NCBI GenBank assembly: GCA_024763535.1
Contig: JANTFH010000010.1
Location: 1 to 59,220 of the forward strand
Source of the DNA: Thermodesulfobacteriota bacterium
Lineage (GTDB): Bacteria; Desulfobacterota; Anaeroferrophillalia; Anaeroferrophillales; Tharpellaceae
Length of the DNA: 59,220 nt
Reading direction: 5' to 3'
Part shown: piece after piece, positions 54,633 through 59,220 of the stretch
How positions within the stretch are numbered: position 1 is the first letter of the stretch
Layout: each line of letters opens with the position of its first letter
Translations under genes and position numbers: made by a program
Notes under the pieces: generated by a model
Told to the model about the DNA's origin: nothing
Database searches by the model: none
What the model saw: the letters and a program-made list of their open reading frames with translations, nothing else

Positions 54633-55838
54633 TTAAGCCTGGAGTTTACGTTTTTTCTTTAGCTCCAGCATGTGATCGAGGATAACCCCGGCGACACTCT
54701 CTTTGCTCATTATGGAAAAGTCGGTCATCTTCCCATCACGGTCGATTATCTTGATGATGTTGGTATCAACGCTGAATCCGGCTCCGGGGGCGGTAACATC
54801 ATTAGCGACAATCATATCCAGGTTTTTACGTTTTATTTTGTCCTGGGCGTGGTCGAGCAGTTTGTTGGTTTCCGCGGCAAATCCGACCAGAAAAGGTTTG
54901 TCGGGGCGTCGTCCGAGGCCGGCGAGGATGTCGGGGTTAGGCTCCAGTTCAAGGCAGTAGTTGCCGTCTCGTTTAATCTTTTCCGCCGCCTGTTCCGCCG
55001 GGCGGAAATCGGCCACCGCCGCCGCCATGATTACCGAGGTTACTCCTTCCAGATTATCATCGATGGCATTGGCCATCTCAACCGCGGTCTTGCAGTTAAT
55101 GACCTTTACGCCCCAGCTTTCGAGTTCAGCACAGGGGCCGGCGACGAGAATAACTTCCGCTCCGCGGCGTCGGGCGACGGCCGCCAGATTATAGCCCATT
55201 TTCCCGGAGGAACGGTTGGTCAGGCAGCGGGCCGGGTCGATAGCCTCCTCGGTCGGGCCGGCACTGATCAGAATTTTTTCTCCCTTGAGGTCATTCGGAC
55301 TCAAGAGAGCTTTGATCTCATCCATGATGGCATCAATATCGGCCAGTTTTCCCCGGCCCACAACTCCGCAGGCAAGCTCACCCTCAGCCGGTTCCATAAA
55401 ATTGTAGTGCATCTCTTTAAGATTGGAGATATTTTTCTGTACTACCAGGCTGGCCCACATGTTGGTATTCATGGCCGGGGCAAAAAGTACCGGCACCCGG
55501 GTGGCCATAACCATCGTTGTTAGAAAATCGTCAGCGATGCCGTTGGCAATTTTACCGATAATATTGGCCGTAGCCGGGGCGATTACCAGCAGGTCGGCGC
55601 GACTGGCGAGAGAGACGTGACCAATCTCGGAGGAGGCAAAAAGGGTGAAGATGTCGGTCGTGACCGGGTTGCCGGAGAGGGTTTGAAAGGTTAACGGCCC
55701 GACAAATTCGGTGGCACTTTGAGTCATGATAACGTTGACATTGGCTCCGTATTTGGTAAGTTCTCTCAACAGCAGCACTGACTTATAGGCGGCGATTCCA
55801 CCGCAGACCCCGAGCAGGATCTCTTTCCCTTGCAGCAT
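54633..55838 (-). CDS. coaBC: Bifunctional phosphopantothenoylcysteine synthetase/decarboxylase CoaBC
   Basis: CoaBC makes 4'-phosphopantetheine for coenzyme A. The 401-residue protein has the FMN-binding decarboxylase half (GVCGGIAAYK, LVIAPATANIIGKIANGIADD, APAMNTNMW, and the active-site Cys in GELACGVVGRGKLA) and the synthetase half (ILISAGPTEEAIDPARCLTNRSSGKMGYNLA, IKRDGN, FAAETNKLLDHA). Length and motifs are typical. It is divergent from the DUF445 gene across 120 bases. Confidence 0.97.
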   Translation of the reverse strand: MLQGKEILLGVCGGIAAYKSVLLLRELTKYGANVNVIMTQSATEFVGPLTFQTLSGNPVTTDIFTLFASSEIGHVSLASRADLLVIAPATANIIGKIANGIADDFLTTMVMATRVPVLFAPAMNTNMWASLVVQKNISNLKEMHYNFMEPAEGELACGVVGRGKLADIDAIMDEIKALLSPNDLKGEKILISAGPTEEAIDPARCLTNRSSGKMGYNLAAVARRRGAEVILVAGPCAELESWGVKVINCKTAVEMANAIDDNLEGVTSVIMAAAVADFRPAEQAAEKIKRDGNYCLELEPNPDILAGLGRRPDKPFLVGFAAETNKLLDHAQDKIKRKNLDMIVANDVTAPGAGFSVDTNIIKIIDRDGKMTDFSIMSKESVAGVILDHMLELKKKRKLQA

Positions 55839-55958
55839 AGTTGGATATTCTCCGATTGGTGTTCTTAAGTTGATTGACGCTGGTTATGATTTGGAGTATC
55901 TTGAATCGAACACATAACGTAATTTAATCTCATTTACAAGGATATTATAGACAGGTTT

Positions 55959-57578
55959 ATGGAATTTATTGACTATCTGTCCGGATTTTCTTTCTGGTCC
56001 TATCTGATGCCGCCGCTGGCCGGGGCGATAATCGGTTATTTTACCAATTACCTGGCTATCCGCATGCTTTTTCGGCCTCTTTATAAAAAATATCTGTTTC
56101 AGATACCCATACCCCTGACCCCCGGAATTATCCCGGCTCGTCGTCTGGAGTTGGCCCGGCGGATTGGTGATATGGTCGGGGATCATATCCTGACCCGTGA
56201 AGTTATTCTCGAAAAATTGCAGAGTCCGGCTGTTGATGATGCCGTATATCGCTGGGTAACGGAGCGTTTTAATCAATTTGTTGAAAAAGATTTCGTGGCT
56301 CCGATTACAGTTATACCGGAAAAGTGGGTGCCGCTCTGGCGGAACTGGTGGGGCCGGGGATGGCGCCAGGCCTATATTGTGGTCGATTGGGTAGTTGAGC
56401 ATCCGGAGCTGAAATTTCTGCTTAAGACGCCGACCGCTGAATTTTCCCGGTGTTTGCTGGCGGCGGACTTGAATGAACTGGTGCCGGAAAAATATCGACG
56501 TGAATTTACTCTGAAACTACCGCTTATAATTGAGGAAGGTCTGAATTCAAGCTCCGTCTCAGACTGGCTTGATGGGGAGATTGACCGGGTTGTACACTCT
56601 TTTATCACCTCGAAAAAATCTCTGGGAGAACTTTTGCCGGCGGATCTGCAGACCGCGGTAATGCGTGAGCTGCATCGCGAACTGCCGGATCTTATGACCC
56701 GTTTCAGCCGCCTGCTGCATGACCCCGATATTATTTCCGGTTTGAAGAAAAGGCTGCATAAGGGAATTAATCTCTATATCGAAAATATGGGGTTCTGGCG
56801 ACGGCTGTTGACGAGTATGGCTTTGTCGGATGAAGAGATTGTCGAAAAAATCGATAAACTGGTTGACGATGTAGCGCTGGATCTGGCTAAATCCATGAAG
56901 CAGCCGGCCTGGCAGGAGAAGGTTTTTGATCTGCTCTCGGAACGAATGGCGGCATTTTTATCCCTTTCGCCATCTGAACTTGCCGGCCGTTTTTCCTTTG
57001 TTCAGGTTGATCGGGGGTTGGAACTGGTTAAAAAAGAGATTCGGGCGCAACTGCAGTCAAAAACCTGGAGTGTCAGACTGGCCAGGATGTTATCGGAGTT
57101 TTATGAGCCTCTGGCTCGAAAACCTCTGGCCGAAATTCTGGAAACGGTTGGAGTCTCCGGGGCCGAGGAGCGGGTGGGTGAGCGGATCAGTGACTATATT
57201 CTGCAGACTCTGCGTTCAAGTCAGGTAAAGCGTCGTCTGGCGGTAGTTATCGCTCTTCGTTTCGATCAATGGCTGAAAAATTTTCCGGTGGGGCGCTTGT
57301 CGCGTTTTCTGCCGCTTGCGCTGCATCAGCAGATAGTCGATTTTCTTCATAATCTGGCCCGGCGGCAGCTGATTGAGGAGCTGCCGCGATTAAGTGAGCG
57401 TTTCGAGATTAGAAGTGTGGTCGAAGAGCGGGTTAATCAACTGCCGATAATTCAGGTTGAGGAGCTGCTCTTAAGTGTTATGCGCGAGCATTTTACTTAT
57501 ATCAATATCTTCGGAGCGCTGGTCGGTTTCTTGATTGGCGGAGTTCAGGTTTTGATTTTCTGGGGCTTAGGCCGGTAA
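55959..57578 (+). CDS. DUF445 family membrane protein
   Basis: The 539-residue protein begins with a membrane helix and the DUF445 signature LAGAIIGYFTNYLAIRMLFRPLYKKYLFQIPIPLTPGIIPARRLELARRIGDMV, followed by a long helical, charged central region, and ends with a second membrane helix and INIFGALVGFLIGGVQVLIF. Bacillus relatives (YheB) are cell-envelope proteins of unknown function. Its 3' end overlaps the convergent NFACT-R gene by 12 bases. Confidence 0.9.
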   Translation: MEFIDYLSGFSFWSYLMPPLAGAIIGYFTNYLAIRMLFRPLYKKYLFQIPIPLTPGIIPARRLELARRIGDMVGDHILTREVILEKLQSPAVDDAVYRWVTERFNQFVEKDFVAPITVIPEKWVPLWRNWWGRGWRQAYIVVDWVVEHPELKFLLKTPTAEFSRCLLAADLNELVPEKYRREFTLKLPLIIEEGLNSSSVSDWLDGEIDRVVHSFITSKKSLGELLPADLQTAVMRELHRELPDLMTRFSRLLHDPDIISGLKKRLHKGINLYIENMGFWRRLLTSMALSDEEIVEKIDKLVDDVALDLAKSMKQPAWQEKVFDLLSERMAAFLSLSPSELAGRFSFVQVDRGLELVKKEIRAQLQSKTWSVRLARMLSEFYEPLARKPLAEILETVGVSGAEERVGERISDYILQTLRSSQVKRRLAVVIALRFDQWLKNFPVGRLSRFLPLALHQQIVDFLHNLARRQLIEELPRLSERFEIRSVVEERVNQLPIIQVEELLLSVMREHFTYINIFGALVGFLIGGVQVLIFWGLGR

Positions 57579-57947
57579 TTTTGGCCGAACCTTGAAAACT
57601 GTCTCTTTACGGATACTGACCGTGCCCGGTTTGGCCCCGCGTGGTTTACTGACAAATTTCGCCAGGGTCGCGGAAACCGCAACCACACCGCCGCTTCTGG
57701 CCTTACTGTGCCAGGCGGCGACCGCCGCCGCCTGCTTCAGCATCTCTTTGGCGGGGCTCTCTTTTACGCCCTCCGGCGCCCGCAGAATAACATGGCTGCC
57801 GGGCATCCCGCGTACATGAAACCACCACTCGTTGGCTTTCGCAATCTTCAAGCTCAGCCGGTCGTTGTCGCTCTCACTGTGGCCGGCTAAAATCACCCAG
57901 CCGTCCGGCAGCGGATATTCATAAAGTTTAGGTTTTTCCGGTCTCAT
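57567..57947 (-). CDS. Stand-alone NFACT-R (DUF814) domain protein
   Basis: NFACT-R is the RNA-binding domain of RqcH/Rqc2 ribosome quality-control proteins. This 126-residue protein is just that domain: YPLPDGWVILAGHSESDNDRLSL, the NEWWFHVRGMPGSHVIL motif (DxWxHx-type, with HVRG-MPGSHV), and AAWHSKARSGGVVAVSATLAKFVSKPRGAKPGTVSIRKETVF. NFACT-N, HhH and coiled-coil parts are missing, so it cannot act as a full RqcH. Role in RNA binding is inferred. It is 27 bases after the acyltransferase stop. Confidence 0.88.
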   Translation of the reverse strand: MRPEKPKLYEYPLPDGWVILAGHSESDNDRLSLKIAKANEWWFHVRGMPGSHVILRAPEGVKESPAKEMLKQAAAVAAWHSKARSGGVVAVSATLAKFVSKPRGAKPGTVSIRKETVFKVRPKLPA

Positions 57948-57974
57948 TTATTGGTAGCAGGTTTAAGTTGTAGA

Positions 57975-59220
57975 TCAAAAATCGCATTCAGTGCGGTTGG
58001 CATATTGCTGCAGCATCTCCGGGTTAGAGATAGTGTAAATACCATCTTCATCTCGATTCGGGTCAGGGTTGATAAATTCCTTGGTAGTGAAAATCTCAAT
58101 CGCGCTATTGAGTCTTTTCGGGCTGTATTCCGGGTTTGCGTCATTCAAATCGGCAAGTGAAAATCTTTTTATTGGCTCCTCATTGCCGGATTCACCGGCA
58201 CCCAAAATCATTTGCGCAACTTCATAGGTAGGTGTCGGCCGGATGTTATCCCGTACCTGAGTCATAAGTTCGCGACTGAAATCCCCAAGGTCGGGGATGT
58301 TGTCCGGAGTTACGGTCACGGGTAATCCTAAATTGACATAGGTGGCGGTATCTTTGAACCGACCATATTCATGGTTGAGGTCGGCCAGCTGCTTGATTAT
58401 ATCGCTGTGACTGATGTTTATTCCCTTGCGGCTCTCCTCGATGGCGAGATCTTCAGGTACGGTGGTATAGGAGAGTGACAGCGGGATAAAATGGACCCTG
58501 CGTTGTTCGTTTTTGGCAAACTCAAAGACATTTTTTATAATGCCGACCTTGGGTTTAAGAATTTTTCCACTGCGTGAGCGGCCGCCTTCAGGGTAGAAAA
58601 GGTAGGGTTCGTTATGGAGCCACATATACTGGTTATGCTGCTTGAAGGTTTCGATATAGACCGGGTTGCCGAGCCATTTAATCTTCCGTTCAATCATATC
58701 GTCACGTTTAATCTGGCAGACGTTGACTTTCGGCAGAATCTTTTTTGAGACTCCGCGGTAGAGGTTGCTGCCGGCGATAACCACTGGAGAGATCAGGCCG
58801 GTTCGGTTTAAGGCGAAGAGAATCGGCAGGTGGTCGGCATTGGAGACATGGTTGGCGATGAAAAAAACCGGCTCCTTGCCGATTATTTCTTTGAGTTTAT
58901 TAATGGCTCCGGTTTCAGTCTCGACCGCCTTGATGGAGTTGACGAAGTTGTTGAAAAGACGGGCCGCCAGACTCCGGAAAAGGATTAAGAAAACCGGGTC
59001 AAAATCGGGAGCGATATCTTCAAGGTAGGTATTTGTGAGAAATTTGAGGGTGTCTGACCCATCAAATTTATTAAGTGTTTCAATGCGTTGTTCAATATTT
59101 ATAATCGACTGATTTAAGTTTTTTAGAGCCCGACCGCTCCTTCCGGGAACCCGCCCTTTAAGTTTGCGCAGCAGGGTGTTGTCATGAATTAACTGCAGAC
59201 TTTTGGCTTCAAAGAGCGAG
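57975..59220 (-). CDS. Glycerol-3-phosphate acyltransferase-type protein (partial, 5' end outside window)
   Basis: The frame stays open to the window edge, so the start is missing and about 415 residues are visible. The acyltransferase block I motif HxxxxD is present (IANHVSNADHLPILFAL), followed by block III FYPEGGRSRSGK, which resembles PlsB-type enzymes that acylate sn-glycerol 3-phosphate, the first step of phospholipid synthesis. The C-terminal 150 residues are helical with no membrane segment. PlsB rather than PlsC is favoured by size and the EGGRSR form, but the full sequence would be needed to be sure. Confidence 0.85.
   Translation of the reverse strand, partial: SLFEAKSLQLIHDNTLLRKLKGRVPGRSGRALKNLNQSIINIEQRIETLNKFDGSDTLKFLTNTYLEDIAPDFDPVFLILFRSLAARLFNNFVNSIKAVETETGAINKLKEIIGKEPVFFIANHVSNADHLPILFALNRTGLISPVVIAGSNLYRGVSKKILPKVNVCQIKRDDMIERKIKWLGNPVYIETFKQHNQYMWLHNEPYLFYPEGGRSRSGKILKPKVGIIKNVFEFAKNEQRRVHFIPLSLSYTTVPEDLAIEESRKGINISHSDIIKQLADLNHEYGRFKDTATYVNLGLPVTVTPDNIPDLGDFSRELMTQVRDNIRPTPTYEVAQMILGAGESGNEEPIKRFSLADLNDANPEYSPKRLNSAIEIFTTKEFINPDPNRDEDGIYTISNPEMLQQYANRTECDF

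Noticed and set aside
54672-55523. 283-residue plus-strand frame over coaBC
   Set aside because: It lies antisense to the fully conserved coaBC gene; codon pattern explains the long frame and no family is recognised.

Overview
The window looks like chromosomal backbone of a Gram-negative, probably anaerobic deltaproteobacterium (Desulfobacterota-like). The inference rests on gene content and order only: mreBCD-mrdA-rodA-radA, recA-pilT-recX-alaS, a type-4 (Fe-S) uracil-DNA glycosylase, a zinc-ribbon/HD protein paired with a polyferredoxin, a TSUP permease, lytic transglycosylase and lipoprotein genes, and balanced base composition. No rRNA, tRNA, insertion sequence, phage gene or CRISPR array was seen.

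Layout. 1-5839 (minus): rod-shape operon mreB-mreC-mreD-mrdA-rodA running into radA, which is cut by the window start. 6186-15911 (plus): xseA, an M23 peptidase, xseB, ispA, an unknown Rossmann protein, a hybrid sensor kinase, nth, then the peptidoglycan-recycling trio ampD-nagZ-namZ. 15979-17229: a lipoprotein gene and a SYLF-domain gene face each other across a bidirectional terminator. 17522-19055 (minus): a two-gene operon (degenerate HD protein plus polyferredoxin) behind a perfect FNR-type palindrome. 19305-36147 (minus): thirteen same-strand genes forming a chemosensory array (CheB, MCP, CheW, CheY, large CheA, two more CheB-like proteins, ParA-like ATPase, HAMP protein) that runs, with tiny gaps or overlaps, into a TSUP permease and a complete NitT/TauT-type ABC importer. 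36815-37513 (plus): a Crp/Fnr regulator whose recognition helix fits the palindrome upstream of the HD operon.

37549-43463 holds more envelope genes (MltD-like and MtgA transglycosylases, a small-multidrug-export family protein, STAS protein, TIM-barrel isomerase, D-amino-acid-type aminotransferase, pgpA). 43562-49121 (plus) is recA-pilT-recX-alaS. 49206-51629 (minus) is an aromatic-amino-acid operon, aroG-pheA, preceded by a previously unlisted 26-codon leader peptide packed with Phe, Tyr and Trp codons and an intrinsic terminator: a classic attenuator. 51929-59220 holds an AI-2E family transporter, a rhomboid protease, a type-4 uracil-DNA glycosylase, coaBC, a DUF445 protein, a stand-alone NFACT-R protein and a partial glycerol-3-phosphate acyltransferase.

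The two most notable items are (a) the chemosensory array, with three CheB-family proteins showing graded loss of the methylesterase triad, a CheA with two intact and two histidine-less Hpt-type modules, no CheR in the window, and apparent co-transcription with an ABC importer; and (b) the aromatic leader-peptide attenuator in front of aroG-pheA.
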